From Candidatus Saccharibacteria bacterium oral taxon 488 (lineage in GTDB: Bacteria > Patescibacteriota > Saccharimonadia > Saccharimonadales > Saccharimonadaceae): DNA of 64,000 bases. A program made the translations under genes and the position numbers. Shown one piece after another: positions 9,300 to 17,524 of this stretch; the stretch's first letter is position 1, and each line of letters starts with the position of its first letter. The stretch covers positions 62,001-126,000 of the forward strand of contig CP040003.1 of the NCBI GenBank assembly GCA_005697215.1. The letters are read 5' to 3'. The notes beneath the pieces were generated by a model that was not told the DNA's origin, did no database searches, and worked only from the letters and a program-made list of their open reading frames with translations.

Positions 9300-9893
9300 T
9301 TAGCACTGCTCAGGTGCTTTACAAAAATGTTCGTGGTGAGTGACGGCCTCCAGCTGTGTATATAGTTCGTCCAGTCCGTGGTCGTTCATCACGAAATAGT
9401 CGGCGATAGCAATTGGTCCGCCTTTTTCTAGATTTTCAATTTCCGACCAATCGCGCTGGTCAACTTCGCGCGGCCGCATCGGCCGTTCGGGGCGTTTGGC
9501 CATACGTTGATAGCGCAGATGTTTTGGTGTGACGACGGCGATGACAGACATTTGGCCAGGGAATTCGTGTTTGAGAATTTTATATTCACTCCAGGTATAC
9601 AAACCGTCCAGGACGATGAGCTTTTGGCCAGCGTCAATCAAGTCATGTGCTGATTTGACGACGCGTTTGACGACGAAATCTTTGCCTTCGCGACGGCGAA
9701 TTTCCTCGCGGAATTTTTGCTGATTATCCCAGGTTGGTTCGATGCCAGCTTCTTCCATGGCTTTGTAGATGATGCCACCAAAGTAAATTTTTGGAATGCC
9801 CTTTTTGGTGAAATATTCGACCGCCGAACTTTTGCCGCTACCAGCTAGACCGACCAGGGCGATGATTTTGCAGCTATGCTCGCTTATACTCAT
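9300..9893 (-). CDS. P-loop nucleotide kinase-like ATPase (dephospho-CoA kinase/AAA type)
   Basis: The 197-aa product starts with a Walker A loop, GLAGSGKSSAVEYF, followed by FGGIIYKAMEE and LIVLDGLYTWSEYK. A lid-like RMAKRPERPMRPREV segment and an acidic IADYFVMND strand also fit the small-molecule kinase branch of P-loop proteins. The pattern is closest to dephospho-CoA kinase-related proteins, but the substrate cannot be fixed from sequence. The start ATG 9893 is 7 nt after TGt-TACAAT on the minus strand. Confidence 0.65.
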   Translation of the reverse strand: MSISEHSCKIIALVGLAGSGKSSAVEYFTKKGIPKIYFGGIIYKAMEEAGIEPTWDNQQKFREEIRRREGKDFVVKRVVKSAHDLIDAGQKLIVLDGLYTWSEYKILKHEFPGQMSVIAVVTPKHLRYQRMAKRPERPMRPREVDQRDWSEIENLEKGGPIAIADYFVMNDHGLDELYTQLEAVTHHEHFCKAPEQC

Positions 9894-10031
9894 GGGGATT
9901 ATTGTAACAACTTCTTAGTCGGCTGGCAAACGGGTGTAGCTGCCGGTTGGTTGTGTTGATTTCTGCGAGCAGTTTGTTCTGGGTGTCTTTTGACTTCAAC
10001 CTGAAACAGCCGGCCTCGGCTAGACCCCCGG

Positions 10032-10661
10032 TTAATTTACCACGACGATTGCCAGCAGGGCATCCTGAGGGCTGAGACCGGGTCGCAGTTTATAGCGGTC
10101 GCGTGTAGACACCTTGTGCCGAGGGTGGAGATACTCGATTTCTTCGTAACTCTCAGCGGCAAATACCTGCCAGATATCAACAGGAGCGAGCGGTAGCTCA
10201 TCGCACTTGGGTTTGTAGGTATGAAACGCCTGTAGCAGGGTGAGAATTTCCTCGCCGTTATAGTTGTCACATCGCCGAGCATGCATGTCATAGGTTGGAT
10301 CAGTAGATCGTACTGTGAAGATATCGCCTCCTCTTGCGACTATTTCCTTGATGAGTTGCTGGCGATCGCTTGTGTCAAAGTGTGTCGATTGGATGCCACG
10401 CAGCAGTATATTCCGACCCATAAAATGTTGGCGAATTGGTGCTTCGATTGTAGCGGCTATAGTGTCAAGTGGGCGGGGTGGATTGGCATCGTAACGATAT
10501 GGATTTTCGGGCGTAACGCTATACTCTGGGCAATCAACGTTAACGATGAGCGGTGTCACTTCGCGGTTGCGCTCTGGTGTAGATTCGGTGTTCTCGCCAC
10601 CACCGTCAAGTCGTTCCGGATCATAACCCGGATCGTATTCAAATGTCTTGCCTTCAAACAT
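10032..10661 (-). CDS. Hypothetical protein (209 aa)
   Basis: The product starts MFEGKTFEYDPGYDPERL and has a charged, probably disordered first 60 residues. A mixed alpha/beta part follows (ILLRGIQSTHFDTSDRQQLI, then YNGEEILTLLQAFHTYKP). There is no membrane segment and no recognised family. ATG 10661 is preceded by GGTGG with suitable spacing. A GTG at 10670 is an alternative without such a site. The promoter is probably TGc-TATAAT at 10724-10719, giving a leader of about 50 nt. The 130 bases downstream to the kinase start hold no gene that I can see. Confidence 0.55.
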   Translation of the reverse strand: MFEGKTFEYDPGYDPERLDGGGENTESTPERNREVTPLIVNVDCPEYSVTPENPYRYDANPPRPLDTIAATIEAPIRQHFMGRNILLRGIQSTHFDTSDRQQLIKEIVARGGDIFTVRSTDPTYDMHARRCDNYNGEEILTLLQAFHTYKPKCDELPLAPVDIWQVFAAESYEEIEYLHPRHKVSTRDRYKLRPGLSPQDALLAIVVVN

Positions 10662-10718
10662 ACTTACCACCGTGATTTATTGGCCCCACTGTCTTTTAGC
10701 GGCTCGCACGATATCCTC

Positions 10719-10724
10719 ATTATA
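10719..10724 (-). promoter_or_regulatory. Extended -10 of the 209-aa gene
   Basis: TGc-TATAAT reads on the minus strand about 57 nt before ATG 10661. The rest of the 10671-10840 gap between divergent genes shows no open frame of note. Confidence 0.45.
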
Positions 10725-10840
10725 GCATTATAATGTAGCCTGCTTGGACTCTTTGCGATACTGGTCGGTAGCAGATATGCTATCGGGGCGGACGAGGTGG
10801 GTGGGCGGTATGGTTGTTATTCATCGCTTGGTACAAGTGC

Positions 10841-10846
10841 TATACT
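10841..10846 (+). promoter_or_regulatory. Extended -10 of polA
   Basis: TGc-TATACT ends 6 nt before ATG 10853. Confidence 0.6.
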
Positions 10847-10852
10847 AAATAT

Positions 10853-13387
10853 ATGAAGCGTTTGGCGGTCATCGACGGAAAATCAGTGTTTTACCGAGGG
10901 TATTATGCCATGCCAGGGCTCAGTACGGCGGACGGTACGCCGACTGGCGGGGTGTATGGGTTTGTCAGTTTGGCGATTGAGCTGATCAAGAAATTGGAGC
11001 CGGATTATGTGGCGGTGGCGTGGGATAAGCGCGGCACCAATATCCGCAAGCGGCGGGAATTATACCCAGAGTACAAGGCGGGTCGCAAGCCAGCGCCTGA
11101 CGATTTTTATCAGCAAATTCCGATTTTGATGGAGTTGCTGGATGCCTTTGGCTGGCCGCTGTATGAGCTGGATGATTATGAGGCGGACGATATCATGGGC
11201 GCGTTTGCCAGGCAAGCGGAAGCGCGCGGCGTGCAAACCTGTCTGCTGACGTCGGATTTGGATGCGCTGCAATTGGTGTCGCCGCTGACCAAAGTCTACG
11301 CCATGAAAAATGGCCTGAGGAACATCGAGGAATTTACGGCAGAATATTTTGAACAAAAATATGGTATTCGGACGGACCAGTTTTTAGATTTGAAGGCGCT
11401 AAAAGGCGATTCCAGCGACAATTTGCCGGGTGTGCCGGGCGTTGGTGAAAAGACGGCGGTCAAATTATTGCAAGCATATGACACATTGGACGGCGTGTAT
11501 GCGCATGTGGATGAGCAAACAGGCGCTCTACGGACGAAGCTAGAGAACGGCCGCGAGTCGGCGTATTTGACCAAGCAGGTGGCAGAAATCTGGACAGATG
11601 CACCGGTGGAGCTAGACTGGGAGGTGGCTGATGTTAACGACTGCGACTTTGCGCGGGTGGCGGAGATTTTGCGGAAATTGGAGTTTCATTCGCTGATTGG
11701 GCGGTTGCCGCGGACAATGCAAGCGGTGGACGAGGCAGTAAAGACGGCGGAATTGGAGCTGCCGCGCGTCGAAGATTTACCGGCTGAGCCGCTGTTTGAG
11801 GCGGAAAATAGTATCTATATTGATCCCTTAGAGCCAGATATGGTGTATATCCATTCCAAATCTGACGTGGCGTGGCGCGCAAAGGTTAGTGAAATTGGCT
11901 GGTCGGTTTGGCAATTGTTGGCGCAGGGTGTGGTGATCGCGGCGGATGTCAAGGTACTGTATCACACGCTAGACGCCCATAACGTGACGGTGCGGTTTCA
12001 TGAGGTCTGGGATGTTGGGCAGGCGGCGTTTTTGATCGATCCGCTGAGGCGTGACCGTAGTTTGATGGCGCTGGCGGGTGATTTTTCTGAGGACAACTCC
12101 CCAGCGCGGCAGCTGGCACGGCTCCGTCAAATTTATCGCCAGCAGCAGGATTATATGGCGGCGCATCAGCAGATTGCCAGGGTACTTCGCGACTTTGATT
12201 TTCCAGTGATTTGGCCGCTGTTTCAGATGGAAAAGCGCGGCATGAAGCTGGACACGGCGCTGCTTGAACAGATGGGCCAGGAGCTGAGGACGGAGGTGAG
12301 TCAGCTTGAACAACAAATGTATGCGATGGCTGAGCGCGAGTTCAACGCTGCTAGTCCAGCACAGCTGTCTGAGGTGTTATTTACCAAGTTGCAGCTGCCG
12401 ACGACCGGTATCAAAAAGGGTAAAACTGGCTATTCGACGGGACAGAAAGAGCTGGATAAACTGCGTGGGCAACACCCAATCATTGAGCTGATTGAGCGGT
12501 ATCGGGAGCTGACTAAATTGATCAGCACCTACATTGAAGCGCTGCCGAAATTGGTGGCCGAGGACGGGCGGATTCACACCACGTTTAACCAAGACGTCAC
12601 CAGCACTGGGCGGCTGAGCAGCACCAATCCCAACCTACAGAATATTCCGGTGCGCACGGAATTGGGTCGGAAAATTCGCCAAGCGTTTGTGCCGAGCGAG
12701 GGCAAGGTCTTCGTTGGTGCGGATTATTCACAATTTGAACTGCGGTTGGCGGCGGTACTGGCGGGCGATGAGCAGTTGATTGACGATTTTAACAGTGACG
12801 TTGATATTCATACCAAGACGGCGGCCGAGACCTATGGCGTACCGATGGCCGAGGTGACGAAATTACAGCGCCGCGCGGCCAAGGTGATTAACTTTGGCGT
12901 GTTATACGGTATGAGCCCACATGGCTTGGCGGCGGCCACTGGCATGACGTTTACTGAGGCGAAGCGGTTTATTGAACACTATTTTGCGGTGCGCCAGCCA
13001 ATCCGCCACTATCTGGATACAATTTTAGTTCAAGCGCGCGAACAGGGTTTTGTCGAGACCTATTTTGGTCGGCGCCGACCAACGCCCGACGTCAAGTCGA
13101 GTAATTTTATGGTGCGTTCGGCGGCCGAGCGGGCAGCCATGAATATGCCAATTCAGGGCACGGAGGCGGATTTGATGAAGCTGGCGATGATTCGGCTGGA
13201 GGATAAGTTGGCCGGGTTGGCTGAGCCGGTTCTGCAGGTTCACGACTCAATTTTAGTGGAGTGCCGGGCAGCAGATGCCGAGCGAGTCGGTGAAATCATG
13301 CGCAGAGAAATGGAAGGCATTTGTCCGGAACTACCGATTGCGCTAAAAGTGGACGTCGGCGTGGGGCTACACTGGGACGAGGTGTAG
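10853..13387 (+). CDS. polA: DNA polymerase I, proofreading domain degenerate
   Basis: Pol I fills gaps and removes RNA primers. The 844-aa product has an N-terminal 5'-3' flap exonuclease (AVIDGKSVFYRGYYAM, DYEADDIMG, LKGDSSDNLPGVPGVG helix-hairpin-helix) and a complete polymerase domain: motif A VGADYSQFELRLAA, motif B RRAAKVINFGVLYG, motif C VLQVHDSILVE. The middle 3'-5' exonuclease domain is present in length but lacks the DxE and the other metal-binding acids, so proofreading is predicted to be absent, as in Taq or Bacillus Pol I. The start 10853 was preferred over upstream codons because of the -10 placement. Confidence 0.95.
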   Translation: MKRLAVIDGKSVFYRGYYAMPGLSTADGTPTGGVYGFVSLAIELIKKLEPDYVAVAWDKRGTNIRKRRELYPEYKAGRKPAPDDFYQQIPILMELLDAFGWPLYELDDYEADDIMGAFARQAEARGVQTCLLTSDLDALQLVSPLTKVYAMKNGLRNIEEFTAEYFEQKYGIRTDQFLDLKALKGDSSDNLPGVPGVGEKTAVKLLQAYDTLDGVYAHVDEQTGALRTKLENGRESAYLTKQVAEIWTDAPVELDWEVADVNDCDFARVAEILRKLEFHSLIGRLPRTMQAVDEAVKTAELELPRVEDLPAEPLFEAENSIYIDPLEPDMVYIHSKSDVAWRAKVSEIGWSVWQLLAQGVVIAADVKVLYHTLDAHNVTVRFHEVWDVGQAAFLIDPLRRDRSLMALAGDFSEDNSPARQLARLRQIYRQQQDYMAAHQQIARVLRDFDFPVIWPLFQMEKRGMKLDTALLEQMGQELRTEVSQLEQQMYAMAEREFNAASPAQLSEVLFTKLQLPTTGIKKGKTGYSTGQKELDKLRGQHPIIELIERYRELTKLISTYIEALPKLVAEDGRIHTTFNQDVTSTGRLSSTNPNLQNIPVRTELGRKIRQAFVPSEGKVFVGADYSQFELRLAAVLAGDEQLIDDFNSDVDIHTKTAAETYGVPMAEVTKLQRRAAKVINFGVLYGMSPHGLAAATGMTFTEAKRFIEHYFAVRQPIRHYLDTILVQAREQGFVETYFGRRRPTPDVKSSNFMVRSAAERAAMNMPIQGTEADLMKLAMIRLEDKLAGLAEPVLQVHDSILVECRAADAERVGEIMRREMEGICPELPIALKVDVGVGLHWDEV

Positions 13388-13421
13388 CCGGGGCGGTGAG
13401 TGCAAAACTGACAGAATATGG

Positions 13422-13427
13422 TATAAT
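13422..13427 (+). promoter_or_regulatory. Extended -10 of the 215-aa membrane protein gene
   Basis: TGg-TATAAT ends 6 nt before ATG 13434. Confidence 0.6.
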
Positions 13428-13433
13428 CAACCC

Positions 13434-14081
13434 ATGAGGCGTACGTATAATTCTTTTAATTCCTTTTCTCGGTTTGTGCCGATTTTACTAGTCATCATTA
13501 TCACTATCGTGACGATTGTAGCAATTATCAGCATCAGCCGGTCGATATTTGGTGGCGACGAGCAAAAACAGCAGCAGGAGACGACTGAGCAGAAAAAAAG
13601 CGACTTGCTACAAACCGACGAGAGCCGAGCGGTCAGGCTGACAGTGCGTGGCCCGATTGTCGCCAATGAGAAATTCCGTTCGTATCAAATAACTATTGCG
13701 CCGTCGTCGCGGGTGATGACGACGTATGAGGGGTATGTCGAGAAGCAGCTGAATACCAAGCAGCTGAATAATAACGCCAAGGCTTATGAGGAGTTGGTGT
13801 ACGCACTGGACAAGCGCAAGATGATGGAGGGCCGGCAACTGAGCGATGAGCAGAATGACCTGCGCGGTATTTGTGCGACGGGCAAGGTGTATAAATTTGA
13901 ATTGTTGATGAATGGAACATCGATCAAGGCGCTGTGGACGTCGGATTGTAGTGGTTCTAAAGGCTCGGCGGTTGCTAATGTCGAGGAAATCGTCGATATG
14001 TTTATCAAGCAAATCCCTGACGGTAGCAAAATGGCCACCTCTATCGGGCTGTACCAGCGGGATACGCTGTTCAAGTTTTAG
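13434..14081 (+). CDS. Single-pass membrane protein of unknown function (215 aa)
   Basis: A basic N-terminus is followed by one strongly hydrophobic helix at about 15-36 (PILLVIIITIVTIVAIISI), then a Gln/Glu/Lys-rich linker and an extracytoplasmic beta-rich domain. That domain contains two cysteines (GICATG and TSDCSG) that could form a disulfide. I do not recognise the family. The gene lies 9 bp before mutM, which has a weak GGAG site, so the two are probably co-transcribed. Confidence 0.65.
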   Translation: MRRTYNSFNSFSRFVPILLVIIITIVTIVAIISISRSIFGGDEQKQQQETTEQKKSDLLQTDESRAVRLTVRGPIVANEKFRSYQITIAPSSRVMTTYEGYVEKQLNTKQLNNNAKAYEELVYALDKRKMMEGRQLSDEQNDLRGICATGKVYKFELLMNGTSIKALWTSDCSGSKGSAVANVEEIVDMFIKQIPDGSKMATSIGLYQRDTLFKF

Positions 14082-14090
14082 GAGCGTCTT

Positions 14091-15068
14091 ATGCCGGAAC
14101 TTCCCGAAGTCGAGACGGTTCGCCGCGGGTTGGCAGAGTTACTGCCGGGCCGAGTGGTGGCGCGAGTGGCAGTGTTTGACTCGCCGAAGAGTTTTCCGAA
14201 TGCGCCGGCTGATGTCGAACAATTTTTGTATGGCGCGCGCGTGACGGCGGTGCGGCGGCGGGCAAAGGTGCTGATGATTGATTTGGATACGCGCTATTCG
14301 CTGGTGGTGCATTTGAAGATGACGGGGCAGCTAGTTTTTCGCCAAGGTTCTAGCCATGGCGCTCGGGTATCCCCAAAAAAATCTCGGGGCCCACGTAACC
14401 TTGCCCGTAATTTTTCTGCGGATACCGCTCGCGAGATCGACGACTTCGCTGGCGGCCATCCGAACGATAGCTTAATCGGCGAGCTGCCGGATCGGTCGAC
14501 GCGGGTGCAGATTGATTTTGTGGACGGGTCGCGGCTGTTTTTTAATGATCAGCGCAAGTTTGGCTGGGTAAAATTGCTGCCGACTGATGAGGTGAAGAAC
14601 TTGCCGTTCATGCAAAAAGTTGGGCCGGAGCCGCTTGATCCCAATACACGCGCCGAGGATTTCATCCAGCGGATTCGCCGCCGCCAGAATTCGATGATCA
14701 AGCCAGCTTTTCTTGACCAGACAGTGATCGCCGGGGTTGGTAATATTTATGCTGACGAGGCGTTGTGGGCGGCGCGGATCCATCCACAAACGCGGGTAAA
14801 AAACATCAGCGATCAGCAGCTGAATACATTATTTAACGAGTTGCGGCAAATCTTGCAATTGAGTATTGACCAGGGCGGCTCGACGGATAAAAATTATGTT
14901 GATGCTGAGGGCCGGAAAGGCAATTATCTGACATTTGCTCGTGTATTTCGCCGCGAAGGTCAGGCCTGCCACCACCACCCCGACCAAGAGGTCATTAAGC
15001 TAAAAGTTGGTGGCCGCGGTACGCATATTTGTCCGGTGTGTCAGAAGCCACCGATATTTGACAAATAG
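14091..15068 (+). CDS. mutM: Formamidopyrimidine-DNA glycosylase with an internal insertion
   Basis: MutM excises 8-oxoguanine and related lesions. The mature N-terminus PELPEVETVRRGL carries the catalytic Pro and Glu. VVHLKMTGQL and NDQRKFGWV are the lesion-probing and DNA-binding elements, and IAGVGNIYADEALW is the helix-two-turn-helix. The zinc finger is Cys-x2-His, then Cys-x2-Cys (QACHHH ... HICPVCQ), replacing the usual four Cys. At 325 aa it is about 50 residues longer than typical, mostly from an Arg/Ser-rich insertion at about 85-119. Confidence 0.93.
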   Translation: MPELPEVETVRRGLAELLPGRVVARVAVFDSPKSFPNAPADVEQFLYGARVTAVRRRAKVLMIDLDTRYSLVVHLKMTGQLVFRQGSSHGARVSPKKSRGPRNLARNFSADTAREIDDFAGGHPNDSLIGELPDRSTRVQIDFVDGSRLFFNDQRKFGWVKLLPTDEVKNLPFMQKVGPEPLDPNTRAEDFIQRIRRRQNSMIKPAFLDQTVIAGVGNIYADEALWAARIHPQTRVKNISDQQLNTLFNELRQILQLSIDQGGSTDKNYVDAEGRKGNYLTFARVFRREGQACHHHPDQEVIKLKVGGRGTHICPVCQKPPIFDK

Positions 15069-15094
15069 TAGCTTATAGTGTAGAATACAATATT

Positions 15095-15973
15095 ATGACA
15101 AGAAGAGAGCCCCCATTACATGGTGAATTTTATCGGCCAAGTAGCAACTTGGATCAAGAGTGGGTAAACTACCTGATAGCACTAGGGGAAGAAGAGCAGT
15201 CCCCCGGGCTTAGAGAGGCTAATCTGAGGGTCAATAGCATGCTAGACAAGCATGAAGTGGACACAATTTATCGGCCAGGATTGAGCGGAGAAGAGTTGCT
15301 TGAGCGAGGGAGGGGCGTTCTTAATAGTGGTCTACGACGCTTAGAAAGTAATGATTTTAGCATGTTGGATTTATCAGCTTATGAAGGCTATCGCAATGAT
15401 GATCTAGAGCTGAAGAGGACAATTGCTCGACAAGTGATAATGTATCAAATTCTCGAGCGTGTCTTTATGGAGAGGTCTGCTATAGGTGTGTCGTTAGTTG
15501 AAATGGCTTCTCGTACAATAACAGGTGATACGATTGAACCGATGAGGAAAATAGTCGTGATCACAGAGCGTCTGCTTGACCTTAAGGAGACACCCAGCTC
15601 GCCTTGGTTTAAGTTTCTCAATGAAGCACTTGGTGGTGAGGGTGTTTCGTCAGGACAGGTAGAGAAGGAAATGAATGCTCAAGCTGCCGCCAACAAGACA
15701 GGGGATCAGGATGCTAAATTTCTCAAGCTTCTTGACGGTATATTTATGGAGACTGGTGGCGGGCTCTCTGACGATCAGATGCTGTCTGTGGCAGGCAGTG
15801 TGACCAGCCTTGCAACGATAGAAGAGATGGGCGGTCAGGATCATAAAGAGAGGCTCTTATACTCAAATTATATGGCAGAACTGAAGAGTATTGGCTTATC
15901 CGATCAGCAAATCACTGAGCTAATAGCTGCACATAAAGAGATTATGCAAAAGCCGAATAACGCGGAAGAATAA
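15095..15973 (+). CDS. Hypothetical helical protein (292 aa)
   Basis: The product is almost entirely predicted helix, rich in Glu, Leu and Arg, with no cysteine motif, signal peptide or membrane segment. It starts MTRREPPLHGEFYRPSSN. The family is not recognised. ATG 15095 lies 8 nt after TAGAAT (15081-15086), so the transcript is almost leaderless. Lower GC and rarer codons than mutM and holA on either side may mean it was acquired or evolves fast. Confidence 0.55.
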   Translation: MTRREPPLHGEFYRPSSNLDQEWVNYLIALGEEEQSPGLREANLRVNSMLDKHEVDTIYRPGLSGEELLERGRGVLNSGLRRLESNDFSMLDLSAYEGYRNDDLELKRTIARQVIMYQILERVFMERSAIGVSLVEMASRTITGDTIEPMRKIVVITERLLDLKETPSSPWFKFLNEALGGEGVSSGQVEKEMNAQAAANKTGDQDAKFLKLLDGIFMETGGGLSDDQMLSVAGSVTSLATIEEMGGQDHKERLLYSNYMAELKSIGLSDQQITELIAAHKEIMQKPNNAEE

Positions 15974-16012
15974 GTCAGTATACCGAAAGGCATGGCTTAA
16001 GGGGGTATTTGG

Positions 16013-16018
16013 TATAAT
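16013..16018 (+). promoter_or_regulatory. Extended -10 of holA
   Basis: TGg-TATAAT ends 6 nt before the GTG start at 16025. This is a GTG example of the leaderless pattern. Confidence 0.6.
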
Positions 16019-16024
16019 TAAGTC

Positions 16025-16930
16025 GTGATCTATCTCCTCTACGGCGACAACGAATTTAAGAAACGGGCGGCGCTTGCGGCGCTGGTTGGTGATATGGAGG
16101 TGGTGCGGCGCGACGGTGAAGAACTGACGGCCACCGAGGTCTGTGAGGTGGTGATGGGGCAGAGTTTGTTCATGCTAGAGCAGGCAGTGGTCATTACTGA
16201 TGCGAGTCAGAATGTGGCGCTGTGGCGTGAGTTGCCGGAGCTGCTTGGTGAGACGGCGACCACGGTTGTCCTTCTGGAGGCAAAGCTTGATAAGCGCACA
16301 AAAACGTATAAGTGGCTGAAAAGTCATGCCGAGGTAAGGGAATACGCTCATTTCACTGAACACCAAAAGCCGCAGCTGAGTGCGTGGTGTGTTGAGCGGG
16401 CCAAGGTGCATGGGGCAGTGTTGACAGCGGCGCAGGCGACGGCACTGATCGATCGGCTGGGGTTTGATCAGCTACGGCTTGATTTGGCGTTGCAGCAGTT
16501 GGCGTTGGCTGGCGAACTGAATGATGAGCTAATTAATGCACTGGTGCCGCTGGCTCCGGCTGAAAGTGCGTTTGAGTTGTTTGCGGCAATGCTGGATGGC
16601 GACCGGGGAAAAGTGCGCGCGATCATTGCCTATCTTGAGGCGGAGAGCGGTGATGATGGGGCGTACCAGACGCTGGGGCTACTAGTTTCACAATTGGTGC
16701 AGCTGAACGCGTTGGTGCTATCTGGTGGTAACACGGGGGCGGTGGCTCGTGATTTTGCGGCCCATCCGTATGCACTGCGAAAGGTGGCGCCGTATGCAGC
16801 GCGGACGACACCAGCGCAGCTCGCGGTAATTAACTCTGCCTTGGCGCAGGCTGATGAACAGATGAAAACGACTCGTGTGTCGCCGTGGCTGTTGGTCGAG
16901 GCAGCGCTGGTTGATATTGCCAGACATTAA
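16025..16930 (+). CDS. holA: DNA polymerase III delta subunit
   Basis: HolA is the clamp-loader subunit that opens the sliding clamp. The 301-aa product starts with MIYLLYGDNEFKKR, typical of the family, has a domain I with VVLLEAKLDKRTKTYKWL, and a domain II-III region with TALIDRLGFDQLRLDLALQQL that matches the usual delta pattern. The C-terminal helical domain contains AAHPYALRKV. The start codon is GTG 16025, since no ATG is better placed and the -10 is 6 nt upstream. It converges on rpsT across a shared hairpin. Confidence 0.88.
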   Translation: MIYLLYGDNEFKKRAALAALVGDMEVVRRDGEELTATEVCEVVMGQSLFMLEQAVVITDASQNVALWRELPELLGETATTVVLLEAKLDKRTKTYKWLKSHAEVREYAHFTEHQKPQLSAWCVERAKVHGAVLTAAQATALIDRLGFDQLRLDLALQQLALAGELNDELINALVPLAPAESAFELFAAMLDGDRGKVRAIIAYLEAESGDDGAYQTLGLLVSQLVQLNALVLSGGNTGAVARDFAAHPYALRKVAPYAARTTPAQLAVINSALAQADEQMKTTRVSPWLLVEAALVDIARH

Positions 16931-16940
16931 CATAATAAAA

Positions 16941-16970
16941 TACTCCCGCCAACCGACGGGAGTATTGTTG
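16941..16970. terminator. Shared terminator of holA and rpsT
   Basis: TACTCCCG (16941-16948) pairs with CGGGAGTA (16957-16964). The T tract is better on the minus strand (TTTTATT), so it mainly serves rpsT. Confidence 0.75.
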
Positions 16971-16985
16971 ATGCAAACTGAATGG

Positions 16986-17354
16986 CTATTTAGCTTCTTT
17001 GGTAGCTGGCTTTTTTGCGGCTGGTTTTTTGGTAGCAGTTGACTTCGCAGTGGTTTTTGCTGTCGTCTTTGCTGGGGCTTTGGCGGCTGGCTTTTTGGTC
17101 GCTTCAAGCTTAACACCGGCTTTTTTCGCGATAGCTGAGAGGGCACTCTTGCGCCGAGCGGCAGTATTTTTCTTGAGCAGGTTCTTCTTGACAGCGGTGT
17201 CGAGCTCACTGTGAGCAGCGGCTAGCGCCTCAGCACTCGGCTCAGCCATGAAAGCTTTGACGGCTGACTTGATGTCGCGCTTGATGCCGATATTGCGCTC
17301 GCGGCGCTTTAGGGTTTGTTTGGCCCGTTTGATGGCGGATTTGATGATTGGCAT
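16986..17354 (-). CDS. rpsT: 30S ribosomal protein S20 with a long basic tail
   Basis: S20 binds 16S rRNA early in 30S assembly. The first 85 residues (MPIIKSAIKRAKQTLKRR ... NTAARRKSALSAIAKKA) are a normal S20. A 35-40 residue tail of Lys-Ala-Pro-Thr repeats (KKPAAK type) follows and makes the protein 122 aa instead of about 88. ATG 17354 has an AAAGGAA ribosome site and a leader of about 40 nt from a TTTACT/TATAAT promoter, unlike the leaderless neighbours. Confidence 0.93.
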   Translation of the reverse strand: MPIIKSAIKRAKQTLKRRERNIGIKRDIKSAVKAFMAEPSAEALAAAHSELDTAVKKNLLKKNTAARRKSALSAIAKKAGVKLEATKKPAAKAPAKTTAKTTAKSTATKKPAAKKPATKEAK

Positions 17355-17399
17355 AGATTTCCTTTACCTCTATAAATTTGTTTCGCTAATCAAGGATGG

Positions 17400-17428
17400 A
17401 TTATACAGAAAAACCCGATAAAAGTAAA
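17400..17428 (-). promoter_or_regulatory. Promoter of rpsT
   Basis: On the minus strand TTTACT (17428-17423) and TATAAT (17405-17400) are separated by 17 bases. The predicted leader of about 40 nt carries the ribosome site. Confidence 0.65.
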
Positions 17429-17454
17429 GAGTGGTTCGTATTGACGATAATCTA

Positions 17455-17483
17455 TTGACTTTCCTGAAATGCTTATGTATAAT
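17455..17483 (+). promoter_or_regulatory. Consensus promoter of the DHH-like/truB operon
   Basis: TTGACT (17455-17460) and TATAAT (17478-17483) have a 17-bp spacer. The expected start near 17490 gives a leader of about 35 nt with an AGGGAC site. Confidence 0.75.
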
Positions 17484-17524
17484 GTGATTCAACGGTATAA
17501 ACAAAAATAAACAGGGACACAACA

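Noticed and set aside
10281-10733. 150-codon plus-strand frame opposite the 209-aa gene
   Set aside because: No ribosome site, Cys/Trp-rich shadow composition. The minus-strand gene has a promoter and ribosome site. Confidence in either is limited.
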